Source: Discostella pseudostelligera (lineage: Eukaryota; Bacillariophyta; Thalassiosirophyceae; Thalassiosirales; Thalassiosiraceae). From it: a DNA stretch of 64,000 nucleotides. Every line of letters begins with the position of its first letter. The stretch's first letter is position 1. A program made the translations under genes and the position numbers. The stretch is taken from NCBI GenBank assembly GCA_036940085.1, contig JALLBK010000032.1:1-64000 (forward strand), given 5' to 3'. The notes below the pieces were generated by a model. It searched no databases. It saw only the letters and a program-made list of their open reading frames with translations, and had not been told where the DNA came from. Shown in pieces: positions 47,916 to 58,269 of this stretch.

Positions 47916-48649
47916 CTTTGTGCTAATATCAGGTCATGTCATGCTTCCCGAGAGGGCGGGAGTTCAACCCGAAGGCAATTACTGATTACTGACACTGTTG
48001 CACTTGATACCATGGCCATGGCAATCGACACACCATGCGAACGCCATTGCAGCGCCGCCGGCCATCGCCATGGTCTTGCAAGAAGATATCGCGGAAGAGA
48101 TGGAAGAAGAAGTGGTTGAAGAAGCACTGCATTGCGCAGCATAGCGCACTATTGCGCAGCATGCTGACGCTTCGCAGGGGCACGTGCCAACATGCTTGCT
48201 CGGCATCTGCGGTGGTGGCAAGCTGTGCGTGGCAAGCGCAGACGGACAGAATTCTCCCGCCATATTATTCTCCCGCCATAATGAGGTGAGATGTGAGATT
48301 TGATATTTGATACGGTTACGGTTGAGGTGTCGAATGTCGAATATCGAAGATCCAATGATCAATAATGTCGATGGTAACGACATCGATTGCAACGGCCACT
48401 AGCCCATAATATATAATCTGCAGTAGAAGTAAGTGGCATCTTTACTTGCCACCATTCGTTTCATCGGGGTTTGTTTTCAAGCCAGAGCCACATACCGCCG
48501 CCGCCGCCATTTTCGGAGAGTAATTTCTGCACAGCGACCCGACACAGCCTACATCATACTAAAGCCTACAGCATCCAAGAAGTTGGGGAACAATTCCGCA
48601 GCGATCAGACATCGGCCTACCAAGATCTGCTGCTAAAAATTACAAAAAT
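47916..48649. promoter_or_regulatory. divergent intergenic region
   Basis: 734 bp between the kinase-like and LRR/ankyrin genes. CCCGCCA occurs twice 16 bp apart (48256-48262 and 48272-48278). ATTGCGCAGCAT is repeated at 48131-48142 and 48151-48162. No gene was recognised. Confidence 0.4.
48131..48162. repeat. 12-nt direct repeat, 20-nt period
   Basis: ATTGCGCAGCAT occurs at 48131-48142 and 48151-48162, with AGCGCACT between them. Confidence 0.7.
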
Positions 48650-50371
48650 ATGGCACGCGGTAGAATCACTTTATCAACTCCAGTTTACATCTACCATGGA
48701 GATGGTGTTGCGAATGTTCCTTTAGATACAAGCCACGTCAGTGTCGACCCCTCCGTCACATCTATTCCTGATGGGGCATTTAAGCATTGCTTCCATTTGA
48801 AGAAGATCGAACTACCAGAAGGTCTCCAACGAATTGGCAAACAAGCATTCGACTGTTGTACACGGTTGGCGACAGTAAACATTCCTTCAACAGTGATCGA
48901 GATTGGACAACGCGCATGTAGCGAATGTGCCAAATTAAAACAGATGGAACTACCTCGGGGACTTCAAACGATCGAGACTGGCTTATTTGAAGGGTGCAAG
49001 TTGTTGACCAATGTGACACTTCCAAGCGAATTGAGAGAAATCAAAGCCAATGCATTCAAGGGGTGCAAATCTTTAGCACCGATCGATTTCCCGTCATCGC
49101 TTAAAGTGATTGGTCCCAGTTCATTCCAAGGAATGGGTTTAACGAAGTTAAATCTTCCCGATTCAGTAGAAGAAATCGGAACATTCGCATTCACCAATAG
49201 TGCCTTCACGAGCTTTCGTGTGCCACCACTTGTGACCAAGTTCTATGCGGACATTATTTCAGGGCACAATTCCATCTTTTCTCTCCTTCTATCCGAAAAT
49301 GTTAACGAAATAGTATCCACTGGCGACAATTGTGATGTACACCTAGATGAATTGCGAAACGTTGCATTCCCTACCAATGTAAAGCTTTCATTGAATGATC
49401 ACCCATCAGATTTGTTCTGGGCACTAATGAATGCACTTTCAGATCCCATGAGCGACGGCCATGAAATTTTGGATGCATTGACAAACAGGTTCTACGAGCT
49501 CCCTATTCACAAAATCTGCTACTACCATCCATATCGTGACACTGAAACTGTACTAATGGATCTGAAACGGGAGATTAATCCATGGTCCGGCACGTTTCTC
49601 GGAAAGTTGAATGAAACAGGTAAACAACAGGATACTCTTGGAATGAATCCGCTACATATTTTAGCATGCTCTACAAAACATGACATGGAGCTTTTCCAAT
49701 TGCTAGTTGAGAAATACCCGGAGAATCTTATCATGAAAGACAAATGGGGGGACATTCCTCTACTGTACGCATTTTGGGGTAATGCCCCGAGTGATATCCT
49801 TCAGTTCTTAGTTGAGAGTTACAAGGCAAATTACGCAAACTTTCAGATTCCTTGGGAGAGAATTATAAAGACGATTGCCAATGGTAAAGCATCGTTCCCG
49901 CTCATTCAGAACGTTTTGGCCACGCATAAGCAATACTTTCCAGATCAAAAGTGCAACCTGCAGGATCTGGTAAATTCCATGTTGAACGGTTTCCGGTTGC
50001 GTGCACCTATCAAGACATTCCGGTTCATCGTACATGCTAGTATTTCGGAAAGACTTGATTCGTTGAATGTCAAACAATGGCGTAAGGAACTGGAGAAGAA
50101 TGTCAATGCGATCAATGACCGTGAATACGCGAGAAGAGAGGACACAATGCTGGTGTATAACAAACTTGACCTATTTGAAAGGGTAAAAGAAGCAACATCC
50201 ATGCTGGAGCTTTCGCTTTGGAAGGCGGCTATTGAAAACCGTCTCGGCAAGAAGGTGCGGACCGGATATGGAACTACTTACAGGGAGCAGTGCCGCATAA
50301 GTTGTGGGGCAGAGATCGTCATTCAAAGCGTGATGCCTTTCCTTTTGCGCAGCTCTCCTGTGCGTAGGTAA
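48650..50371 (+). CDS. BspA-like leucine-rich repeat protein with ankyrin-like C-terminal half
   Basis: 573 aa, single exon. The N-terminal half (residues ~30-215) is made of BspA-type (LRR_5) repeats of about 23 residues with the pattern I-P-x-G/A-F-x-x-C-x-x-L-x-x-I-x-L-P-x-x-L-x-x-I: SIPDGAFKHCFHLKKIELPE, TIETGLFEGCKLLTNVTLPS and others. The second half contains ankyrin-like helices (GMNPLHILACSTKHDMELFQ, DIPLLYAFWGNAPSDILQFL). No signal peptide or membrane span is seen, so it is probably cytosolic or nuclear. This LRR_5-plus-ankyrin layout is characteristic of a large diatom family of unknown function. The alternative CDS start is none: the Met at 48650 is the first in frame. Confidence 0.8.
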   Translation: MARGRITLSTPVYIYHGDGVANVPLDTSHVSVDPSVTSIPDGAFKHCFHLKKIELPEGLQRIGKQAFDCCTRLATVNIPSTVIEIGQRACSECAKLKQMELPRGLQTIETGLFEGCKLLTNVTLPSELREIKANAFKGCKSLAPIDFPSSLKVIGPSSFQGMGLTKLNLPDSVEEIGTFAFTNSAFTSFRVPPLVTKFYADIISGHNSIFSLLLSENVNEIVSTGDNCDVHLDELRNVAFPTNVKLSLNDHPSDLFWALMNALSDPMSDGHEILDALTNRFYELPIHKICYYHPYRDTETVLMDLKREINPWSGTFLGKLNETGKQQDTLGMNPLHILACSTKHDMELFQLLVEKYPENLIMKDKWGDIPLLYAFWGNAPSDILQFLVESYKANYANFQIPWERIIKTIANGKASFPLIQNVLATHKQYFPDQKCNLQDLVNSMLNGFRLRAPIKTFRFIVHASISERLDSLNVKQWRKELEKNVNAINDREYARREDTMLVYNKLDLFERVKEATSMLELSLWKAAIENRLGKKVRTGYGTTYREQCRISCGAEIVIQSVMPFLLRSSPVRR

Positions 50372-50500
50372 ACCGCGCAGAATACTTGTGAAACGGTTTT
50401 TTTATTACCGACATCTATATTATGGCATAATTAAACTTGCAATATTTTTCCAACTACCAAACAATTGATAGAATAATTATTCCCGGTCTAATGTGGTAAA

Positions 50501-51790
50501 TCAAAGTACGGTGCAAAATTCAAGCCTGGAAAACCACGGCCACTGCTCATCCTCAATGCCATCCACATTCTTCCTTGGAACAAGTTGTTGTTGGTTGCGT
50601 TTCATGTCATTTGCATTCACGCTGGAAAATGCATCTACTACCTCCACAAGACCAGTTGCACGTGCATCGAGACATTTTGGGTCGGGCAGAATAGCTAAGA
50701 TCCGCTGCAAGTTATTGTTGCTGATATACTTGTCAATCTCAAATGACAAGATTGGTTCAGGTATTGATGCGTCATTGGTTGTCGATTCATGCAATACCAT
50801 ACCATCGTCGTCATCATCCATTCTTGTAACGATTGATCTTATCTCTCCACTTTCGATATCAATGTCGTCATTGATCCGAATCAAGAACGAAGAGAGAACT
50901 TCGATTGCATCGTGAGCATATACCAAGTCATCGTCATCGTCTGCATCATCCTGATCTTTCAGATTGGTTTTACCACAATTATTGGATCGACATGCTTCTG
51001 TCAATACCGACCCATTAAATTTCCATCGAACAATGTAGCATGGATCATTGCTGCCTTTTGGCGTCAATTGCAGGGACACAATTCGATGCAACCCCGACAA
51101 GAATGAGTGTGATCCAATATTCGATCGATATTTACAAACAAACTTCCGGATAATTGAGAGAGTATGCTGCATATTGTTCACTTCGGTCATACGAGGTAAT
51201 GATGTGGTGGAATTATCGGATGCAGAGGAAGTTGATGACTCAGAGAGAAGATCGAATAGAGAATTTTGACGGTGGAGCATGGCAGTTCGGTGTGCACGCC
51301 GCCGCATGGCATCTCGCAATTGAGTATAATGTTGTAGTAGTAAAACTGATGAGTCATTGTCGTGTGAGATAGTATCATTTTCAGTGCTCCTAGAATCAAT
51401 GAATCGGTCAATGTCTACTAATCCACATTCCGTCAATGTGTCAGAGTGTTGTACGACGATGAGTGCATGTTCCTGTCGCAAGTTAGCGATGGAGCTTTGT
51501 AGTGCGGCATTGCCACTTTCATCATTTGTTTGCAGATTATTTTGCGACAGTTGGTGTTGGGCGCTCACAATGAGGGATCGAATAGCAATAATGCGATCGA
51601 GCGTCTCAATGACAACCCTACCATCTTCGTACTCTTTCTTCGCGTCGATGGCTCTGCAAATATCTTTGGACTTTTTCTCCTCTTTCGATGATGACAACGA
51701 AGAGCTTGACGGACGAAGAATCAAGCTGGAGTTGTAGAAGGAACGGCAATGCCGACCGAACCTACGCAGGCTTATCTCGTCCGATGCCAT
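50501..51790 (-). CDS. unknown protein, Ser/Asp-rich with coiled coil
   Basis: 429 aa, single exon, not recognised. Visible features are a Ser-rich N-terminus (residues 18-55), a heptad-like segment at about 80-175 (ETLDRIIAIRSLIVSAQHQL and LRQEHALIVVQHSDTL), and an acidic stretch near 290 (DDADDDDD). There are no catalytic motifs, signal peptide or membrane spans. A stretch around 250-275 (RIVSLQLTPKGSNDPCYIVR) looks like beta strands. It converges with the LRR/ankyrin gene. The long uninterrupted frame and the Ser/Leu/Ile composition support it as a real gene. Confidence 0.5.
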   Translation of the reverse strand: MASDEISLRRFGRHCRSFYNSSLILRPSSSSLSSSKEEKKSKDICRAIDAKKEYEDGRVVIETLDRIIAIRSLIVSAQHQLSQNNLQTNDESGNAALQSSIANLRQEHALIVVQHSDTLTECGLVDIDRFIDSRSTENDTISHDNDSSVLLLQHYTQLRDAMRRRAHRTAMLHRQNSLFDLLSESSTSSASDNSTTSLPRMTEVNNMQHTLSIIRKFVCKYRSNIGSHSFLSGLHRIVSLQLTPKGSNDPCYIVRWKFNGSVLTEACRSNNCGKTNLKDQDDADDDDDLVYAHDAIEVLSSFLIRINDDIDIESGEIRSIVTRMDDDDDGMVLHESTTNDASIPEPILSFEIDKYISNNNLQRILAILPDPKCLDARATGLVEVVDAFSSVNANDMKRNQQQLVPRKNVDGIEDEQWPWFSRLEFCTVL

Positions 51791-52362
51791 TGTATTAGAT
51801 TTGTGGCAAATTCAAATGGAAATGGCAATGGTTGCCATAGCCATAGAGCCATAGCCATAGGCATAGGCATAGGCATAGGTCGCCATCCGCCATGGCCCAT
51901 GGCCCAAATAACAAATAAAAAATAAAGCCAATTGAGAGCAATTAAAATGCGAGAGTTGGATCTCGTTGATGGAGGGGGGGAATGGCGGGAAATGGCGCAC
52001 CATCCATTTTCTATTTTCTCAATACGTCATCTTTCATCTTCTTCTCCCCCGACCAGCCCGCGAGGTGGCCGGTTGTCTTTGCAAGCTCGGCCGGCGCTTC
52101 ATTGTTCTGTGCCCTGCGTCGGAACTCGTAGGAACACGGTTACAGATCAGTTAGCGATTTATCGTTCATTATGTCGGCGCGCGATAACATACATACTCTC
52201 CTATCATCATCATGCTGAACGTGCTGACTGCTGAACGTCACACTACTTCTTGTGCTCTTGACATAAAAGAAGCACCTTCGCGACATAAAAAGTCGAATTC
52301 CACTCTCCACTCAATAATTCTACCGAAATACCATTCCGGCCCCGACCCCGAACGCCGCCACC
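51791..52362. promoter_or_regulatory. divergent intergenic region with a CCATAG/GCATAG microsatellite
   Basis: 572 bp between two unknown genes. A hexamer array made of CCATAG and GCATAG units spans 51835-51879 just 45 bp upstream of the minus-strand start. TGGCGGG is at 51983-51989. Confidence 0.45.
51835..51879. repeat. CCATAG/GCATAG hexamer microsatellite
   Basis: Seven hexamers (four CCATAG, three GCATAG) with one AG interruption, directly upstream of the gene on the minus strand. Confidence 0.85.
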
Positions 52363-53022
52363 ATGACCGAACCAGGAGTAGAAGAGGTTGCCATGTCCCT
52401 ATGTGCCCTTGGGCGCACCGTCAGCTCAGATGATGATACTACCAAGTCTTCCGATGGTGACCAGCGTCTGTGTGATGTCGTTGCAGCGGCGGCGCACCTG
52501 CAACTACGAACAGGATCAGCGTCCTCCGCTCCACTTCCTATGCACGGATTCGCAATAGAGAGCATGGCTCCAATATCTGAATCGACTGCAGAAAAAAAGG
52601 AAAAGAAGAATGCCGCGGCGAAGAAATCCCGATCTGGTGTCAAATGTGATATCATGAAGCCCAGGACCAAACGGAGCCATCAACATCATCGCGACTTCTC
52701 CGTCTCCCTCGATGAAATGGAAAGACTCATGCGAGTCTACGGTTCACTCAAGTGCCTTCGTAATCGTACTCCCATAACGTCCGGGCGCTCAACCAAGGTA
52801 GAGTCCGTGAAACGTAAATTCTACCGCTGGTTCCCCGATCTTGAGGAACGGTTCGTTCGGACCGAGGAGGGATGGTATAGACCCAAGGCGGGACATGAAG
52901 AGGAGATACAGTATCGCGAGGCTATGAGAAAGGGGGATCAAGATTGTTTGGTGAAGAAGAGGAATATACGGAGATCTTCTTCTAAAAGCAGTGACACCCC
53001 AGCTGTGCATAAGTGTGTGTAG
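52363..53022 (+). CDS. unknown basic, probably nuclear, diatom-type protein
   Basis: 219 aa, single exon. The N-terminal 80 residues are Ser/Ala/acidic-rich. A Lys-rich stretch (EKKEKKNAAAKKSR, about residues 85-98) could be a nuclear localisation signal. The compact central block contains SLDEMERLMRVYGSLKCLRN, then KVESVKRKFYRWFPDLEERF and EEGWYRPKAGHEEE. This block (KFYRWFPD...ERF) seems familiar from other diatom hypothetical proteins, but I cannot attach a function. Two helices separated by a basic turn would be compatible with DNA binding; that is speculation. It converges with PIG-T. Confidence 0.55.
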   Translation: MTEPGVEEVAMSLCALGRTVSSDDDTTKSSDGDQRLCDVVAAAAHLQLRTGSASSAPLPMHGFAIESMAPISESTAEKKEKKNAAAKKSRSGVKCDIMKPRTKRSHQHHRDFSVSLDEMERLMRVYGSLKCLRNRTPITSGRSTKVESVKRKFYRWFPDLEERFVRTEEGWYRPKAGHEEEIQYREAMRKGDQDCLVKKRNIRRSSSKSSDTPAVHKCV

Positions 53023-53277
53023 GGTGTTGTCGTTCTGCTAGTTATAGACATGGGAAGGGTATAGTGAACTCCGCACGGGTTAGAAGTTATTGATAGTTAT
53101 TATAGAGTGTATTTCCCTGTTACTGATCTGGAATGAAAGTTGCTACTTAATACATGCATAATTAGAAGTCTAATGATAATGATATTGGAATTGTTTCCAT
53201 CGGCCTCATTAATAACAATCTGATGGAGTTGGTGCTCAATGTAGGTGGGTTATTTTAGAAACCGAACAGCCTCACCG

Positions 53278-55572
53278 TTACTCGTTTCGAGAAGAGCTTT
53301 CAGTATCTACACTCGGTGTCGACTCTCCTGTTGTTGCCTTGTCCCCGACGATTCTTCTCAGCGCTCCCCTCAGCTTCCCAACTTTATCCTTGATTTTCTC
53401 CCGTAGTTTGTCGATCGGTCTCTTCTCCTTCTCTCCGGTGAGTTCTCGTTTCACCGATTCTGTCCCTCTCCGAACTAAAGTATTCAATAACGAGCCAAGC
53501 ACAAACGCCCATAAAGTACAGGATAATGAAATAACATTGAATGGCATACTCATATCAGGCACAGGCGGGAGGATGACAAGTGATGATGAGTAGAGTGTTA
53601 TGGAGGGTGAGGAGAGTGTCTCGAATGATGATGACGCTATTACTGGAGTGAAGGTTGCCTCAGATGGAAAGACATCGACTCCTCTGTTGGCATCGGCTGG
53701 AAATTTCTGAAAGGGAAGGTACGCTTCATCGAAATCTACCATCATCCATAGTGAAGAATCGGGATGCAAGAAGATAGTTCGTTCCAAGAGCATCGTCCCA
53801 TCGGGATGAAGGGTGAGTCGGTGGTCCTCTAACTGCGCGAGACTAAGTTGAGTGGCATGAACAGAGCCGCACTTTTTGTAAATTGCACCATCAATACTCC
53901 AGGGCATAGTTTCGTTGTTTTGAAGTTGCTCGCAGTCCGACGGTGGAACAAATCTTGCTCCGCTAGCACCACCACCTTGATACAGTGTCATACGCAGGGA
54001 ACGCATCCTGGGCTTCAAGATCGCTCCTGGTAGAACGTCAAGAGATTGCACTTTGACAATATTTTGCTTATCTGATTCTGATTGTATTGTTTCATAGCGT
54101 AGTACGGATACCATGGTGCCACCGGAGGCTATTCCCGACGGCCTTTGTACTGTTCGTGAGATCCCATAAAGCGAAGTAGATGGATCTGCGATACTGTCCT
54201 CGACTATGTGAGACAACATTGTCCAAGGAGAAGCAAGATCGATCAAACCATATTTCAATGCAAGAACGTCGAACTCCATTCTTCCCTCATGCCATCGCTC
54301 GCCATCAAAGCCAGTTCTGAGTGAATTGTTTGCATCTTTCAAATTTGCAGCATATCCGTTGGGTAAATACATGACAACTCTGCTAGATTCGGACATTGGG
54401 CAAGGGTACCAAGCTCTCAATTCCTCCTTTTGAGACGATCGAGAATGTTGCACAGTATGATGCCCCACGAGAAGATCCCCAAGCGAAAGTGTCAGGTTCT
54501 GGAGCTTATCGTTTTCATCAGTTGTACTTGTTTGTGTATGAGACGGCATAGCAACTCGGTATGACACTCCTCTCGTTACTGATAGTGAGCACTTCTTTCC
54601 TCCAGCATAGTCCCCCATTGAGGCAAAGCATGTGGGGGACACCTGCAAATCAATCCACACAGAATTTCTCTTATTTGCATTCTCGTCATTCCCAATTGTC
54701 CAAGGAGTTGAATCTCGTGAAGTTCCTAATAACAGCTCGGATAGTATCACCCCAGAAGATGACGAAAATAAAGAATCAAACAGACCCCATGTATCACTGG
54801 AATAACAGGCTCCATTGTTGGCAGCAGCACCCCATCCGACCCCCGCATTTGCATGTTCATGTTGGGAGAGGATGAATGAATGAATTCCAGGGTTGCAAAA
54901 GGTGGCACCATCTGCTGCTAAGAATGACTCGACGTCCACTGTTCCCAAAGTCGAATGATCTTCTTCATAAGAAGAAAATGGATGTGCCCTCACAATCAAG
55001 GAATGTCCGTGTTTACGCACCCTCAACGAATCAAGTGGGGCTCCGCATGGTGGGAAGAGAGTATTATCCAGCAAATATCGCAGGAGGGATGCATATTGAT
55101 TCTGATAAAATGATATCATCGCCTCAGATTCATTGGTATCATGATGATTGTGTGATGATGAATGGGCAAACGAAGCTGATATAGAGGTACCAGAGGGACC
55201 TCGTGCACGCTCATCCTGTAGCATTTGCTGTTCATCCGCGCCTGCTGCATTGTTAGACCCACCTGAGCTCGCAGCAGCGTCTCCCACCCTAATTAATAAT
55301 CGTTGTAGAGGATAACGGGAGAGCAACTCCAACACTTGCGCCGAGAAGGGTGTGCCGTTCAACGTTGCATCTTTGCGCATGCCCCAAGTGCCGTTCTGCA
55401 GGTGAAATATTGGCGTAGAAGATCGGAGGGTCGACGTCGACTCGAGAAGAACCCGCGAGTTTAATGACCATGGCCGCGACCTCGTAGGCGATGAATATAA
55501 TCGAATAGTTGCAGTTTCATTGTGAGAATAATGATAACGGTCAGTAGCCGCAGAAGAGTCCTCGCAGCTCAT
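53278..55572 (-). CDS. PIGT: GPI transamidase subunit PIG-T-like (GPI16)
   Basis: 764 aa, single exon. PIG-T is the ER subunit that holds together the GPI transamidase, which attaches GPI anchors to secretory proteins. Features: an N-terminal lumen-type region with FSAQVLELLSRYPLQRLLIR (resembling the family's I-x-x-L-L-x-K-Y-x-V-x-E-L-H-L block), GVGWGAAAN, then SRTVQRPSGIASGGTMVSVL. It continues with QSLDVLPGAILKPRMRSLRM, equivalent to the yeast/human block ending VLPWYxRxYLHTL. A single membrane span lies near the C-terminus (FNVISLSCTLWAFVLGSLLN, about residues 685-704), followed by a long basic tail that the animal protein lacks. No signal peptide is visible at this Met, so a 5' exon in the 335 bp upstream may be missing. 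The assignment rests on the overall order of motifs and not on a strong local match. Confidence 0.65.
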   Translation of the reverse strand: MSCEDSSAATDRYHYSHNETATIRLYSSPTRSRPWSLNSRVLLESTSTLRSSTPIFHLQNGTWGMRKDATLNGTPFSAQVLELLSRYPLQRLLIRVGDAAASSGGSNNAAGADEQQMLQDERARGPSGTSISASFAHSSSHNHHDTNESEAMISFYQNQYASLLRYLLDNTLFPPCGAPLDSLRVRKHGHSLIVRAHPFSSYEEDHSTLGTVDVESFLAADGATFCNPGIHSFILSQHEHANAGVGWGAAANNGACYSSDTWGLFDSLFSSSSGVILSELLLGTSRDSTPWTIGNDENANKRNSVWIDLQVSPTCFASMGDYAGGKKCSLSVTRGVSYRVAMPSHTQTSTTDENDKLQNLTLSLGDLLVGHHTVQHSRSSQKEELRAWYPCPMSESSRVVMYLPNGYAANLKDANNSLRTGFDGERWHEGRMEFDVLALKYGLIDLASPWTMLSHIVEDSIADPSTSLYGISRTVQRPSGIASGGTMVSVLRYETIQSESDKQNIVKVQSLDVLPGAILKPRMRSLRMTLYQGGGASGARFVPPSDCEQLQNNETMPWSIDGAIYKKCGSVHATQLSLAQLEDHRLTLHPDGTMLLERTIFLHPDSSLWMMVDFDEAYLPFQKFPADANRGVDVFPSEATFTPVIASSSFETLSSPSITLYSSSLVILPPVPDMSMPFNVISLSCTLWAFVLGSLLNTLVRRGTESVKRELTGEKEKRPIDKLREKIKDKVGKLRGALRRIVGDKATTGESTPSVDTESSSRNE

Positions 55573-55907
55573 ATTATTTAGAGTATTCTAGTACTACCGG
55601 TGCCGGCGGTGTTCATCGTTGTGAGGCTACTGTGGAGTTCTCCCGCCAAGTTTGCATCGGCTCATTCGACGGACAGACTGTGATAGTTGAGTCGCCGTCG
55701 AAGGACAGAATGTTGGCGGGAGACTGCCACTCCACGTGGAAAATGTCCAAGCCACGTGGACGAGCAACTCGAACATTCACCATCCTCACGTGGGGCAAAG
55801 ATAATTTTAATATGGAGAGATAGATGAAGACAATTTTACAATTAATGCATTATAATGTCCTGCATGAATGGTGATATTTCGGGGATAGAGGGTAAGTAGC
55901 GTCTCAT
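55573..55907. promoter_or_regulatory. PIG-T upstream region with CACGTG and CCCGCCA boxes
   Basis: 335 bp between PIG-T and the 3' end of PSMD5 (both minus). It contains CACGTG three times (55733-55738, 55753-55758, 55787-55792) and CCCGCCA (55642-55648) plus TGGCGGG (55714-55720). Confidence 0.5.
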
Positions 55908-57815
55908 TTACTCTGTCGCCATGTCCCATGGAACAGTGACCATAAAGCTTGGCCCACTACGATCCCAAGCTTCCAGTTGGCGGAGTGCCCTTGGGGGCAA
56001 CAAACCACCAATGATATCGGAATTGCACGATAGCATTGCATGGACAATTTCATACTTGGCCTTCTTGCCCTCGATGGTGCTTTCCAAGTCTTGGTTCAGT
56101 AGCCATTCGAGGAAACTGCCTCCTCCACTGCCATTATTGCCGGTACCATCATCATACAGGAGTAACAGCCGAACGCCCACACCTCGCATTACCATTGACC
56201 TCAGCATGTCATATGCACCTAACCGTTCTTCCACAAAGGGAGATTTTGCCGATGAAAGTAATAACTCTGTTGCATCACGTTCATGGTTAGCATGACTGAA
56301 CGCTTGGTACAGCTGAAGCACAATGCTGTCGCTTGGCCGTGTAACATTGTTTGATTGTGAATTCTCTTGCCAAATCGATGGTTCTATTACTTGTGATAGA
56401 GAACATAGAACTGTTGACTTCAACTTTGGCTGAGAAACCCGACTATGAAGCGATAGCCATTCATGCAAAAGTGTTGTGTCATTGATTATTGCGTTCGTCA
56501 CATTATTTGCTCCTGCTGATGAGGATTCAGATGATGCTACCATTGCACACGAGCCAATCAACGAAGAGACTGCATGGATGTATGACAATCGCTCTAATTC
56601 TCCCTGAGGATGGAAATTGTGCAGGGCCCTATGAAAGTTTGATAGGAGTACTTGGAACTCGGCCCGAGTTCTGTCGGAAATAATTGATGCGGAAGACAGT
56701 ATACCCACACGACAAATCTCCGTCAATAGTCGAAATGCTGCCACGCCATTGATAGGATCGGCGTCTTCCCATTCCTCGTCGACGTCGGCGTCCTTTGACA
56801 AAGTTCCTGGACTACCAACCAAACACAACAATCCTCGTCGAAGAACTTCATTACCCAACAAAAACTCTGCCCTAACAGGAGTTATACCCTCATGCGTTGT
56901 GAGCATTTCCAATTGATCTAATGCCGAGACTTGCAGCAACGGGTCATCGTTGGGGTGATCTAGTGCCATATACAGTAACTTGCCCATGATACATTCATCA
57001 TCACCGCCATCACCATTGCTTTCGGATAAAGCCATGGACATTTCCTCCTCCCCCAAGAGACAAATATCAATCATCAGCGCTGCAATCCGAATCTTTGATG
57101 TGGAGTACAATCGTTGTTGAACCCTATCTTGCTGATGGAGATGTTGCCATAGCATATTGAGAATATGTAGCACCCGTTTCGATATTCTACTCTTGTGATC
57201 ATTTTGCATTGCATCCCAACGACATAGAACTAATATTGTAGCGTGAACATCTGTGGCTATTCCAACTTGATTGTCACTATTGGTACCAATGAGTAGCTTT
57301 GATAAAGACAAGAGGAGAGCGTCGCTGACTACTTCCGCCGCATTCTTTTTGTTTGGGTAGGTGGCAATATCGCCGCTCTTTGTATCAGTAGTAGGAGTAA
57401 TAACATACTTTTGCTCAATTATTCGACGAACCGATGATGCAGTCAATGCCATGTATTCGCCTGGATGAGATTCCACCAGATAGGAGAGTAGGGAGAGTGC
57501 ATTGTCTCCGTGTAGTATTGAGCCGCCATCATTGTCAACATCGCTATTATCGACAACACCCACTTCTCGTGGAAATAATATTCGGGGAAGTAGTAATTGA
57601 ACAACCCCATTCGGTCCGTCCAATTCTTCATGAAGAGATTGGACGATGGAGGTGATGTTGTTGCTGCTTGCGTCCGACGATGCTCCAGCAGCTCCAGTAC
57701 CAGTAGCTCCGGAAGCGGCGGCGGCGGCAGCCTTTGCTGTGTTCAATGATGTGAATAGGGAGAGGAGCTTTTCCATCGCGGCTTTGTCGTCGGTTATGGT
57801 AGGTATTGTTGTCAT
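55908..57815 (-). CDS. PSMD5: 26S proteasome assembly chaperone PSMD5 (S5b)-like
   Basis: 635 aa from the ATG at 57815 (MTTIPTITDDKAAMEKLLSL). PSMD5 is an all-helical repeat protein that helps assemble the 19S base. The N-terminus has an Ala/Gly-rich patch (residues ~30-50). The rest shows Armadillo/HEAT-like helices. The best match is the last 70 residues: FLEWLLNQDLESTIEGKKAK followed by YEIVHAML, then ALRQLEAWDRSGPSFMVTVP. These parallel human PSMD5 (V-E-Y-V-V-D-R...K-x-A-K-Y-E-L-V-x-A-L, then L-R-x-Y-L-x-x-G-P-x-Y-V). It is divergent from the amino acid transporter and downstream of its CACGTG cluster. Confidence 0.8.
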   Translation of the reverse strand: MTTIPTITDDKAAMEKLLSLFTSLNTAKAAAAAASGATGTGAAGASSDASSNNITSIVQSLHEELDGPNGVVQLLLPRILFPREVGVVDNSDVDNDGGSILHGDNALSLLSYLVESHPGEYMALTASSVRRIIEQKYVITPTTDTKSGDIATYPNKKNAAEVVSDALLLSLSKLLIGTNSDNQVGIATDVHATILVLCRWDAMQNDHKSRISKRVLHILNMLWQHLHQQDRVQQRLYSTSKIRIAALMIDICLLGEEEMSMALSESNGDGGDDECIMGKLLYMALDHPNDDPLLQVSALDQLEMLTTHEGITPVRAEFLLGNEVLRRGLLCLVGSPGTLSKDADVDEEWEDADPINGVAAFRLLTEICRVGILSSASIISDRTRAEFQVLLSNFHRALHNFHPQGELERLSYIHAVSSLIGSCAMVASSESSSAGANNVTNAIINDTTLLHEWLSLHSRVSQPKLKSTVLCSLSQVIEPSIWQENSQSNNVTRPSDSIVLQLYQAFSHANHERDATELLLSSAKSPFVEERLGAYDMLRSMVMRGVGVRLLLLYDDGTGNNGSGGGSFLEWLLNQDLESTIEGKKAKYEIVHAMLSCNSDIIGGLLPPRALRQLEAWDRSGPSFMVTVPWDMATE

Positions 57816-58269
57816 CTTGAAATTAGTAAGTCGGCGGCGGCGATGGCGATGGCCTACGGCAGTCGGAAGCGGCAAATGGAAATGGGAGGAAAGACAACGA
57901 TCAAGATCGATGATGTCGAGATGGTAGATGGTGGTCGGTGTTTTGTGTTGTACGGTGTGTGGCGGAATGAGCTTACACGTGGCGCATCTGAATTCCACGT
58001 GGCCGGGGGTGAGTCAAAGCTTGGTCAAAGTGTCTCCGCATCTGAACTCCACGTGGTAGCTTCGCTTGGGTCTGATCTTCCACGTGGCTAAATTGAGAGT
58101 GCCCAAGAAGCAAACCAAATCCAACTCCAACTCCAACCCCTACCTCGCACCTTGCACCTATCTACCATACCTCTTCTCTTCTCCTTCATTCTCCCACTTG
58201 CGATCGGCGATGGAGCCATCGAAACAGAAGATGTGCTCGGGGATAGGTTATAGTTTCAGTTAGTTGGAA
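57816..58269. promoter_or_regulatory. divergent promoter region with four CACGTG boxes
   Basis: 454 bp between PSMD5 and the amino acid transporter. CACGTG lies at 57976, 57996, 58050 and 58081 (first bases), four copies in 111 bp. Two of them are embedded in a near-identical 20-nt unit (GCATCTGAAYTCCACGTGG plus one base) at about 57983 and 58037. Confidence 0.6.
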
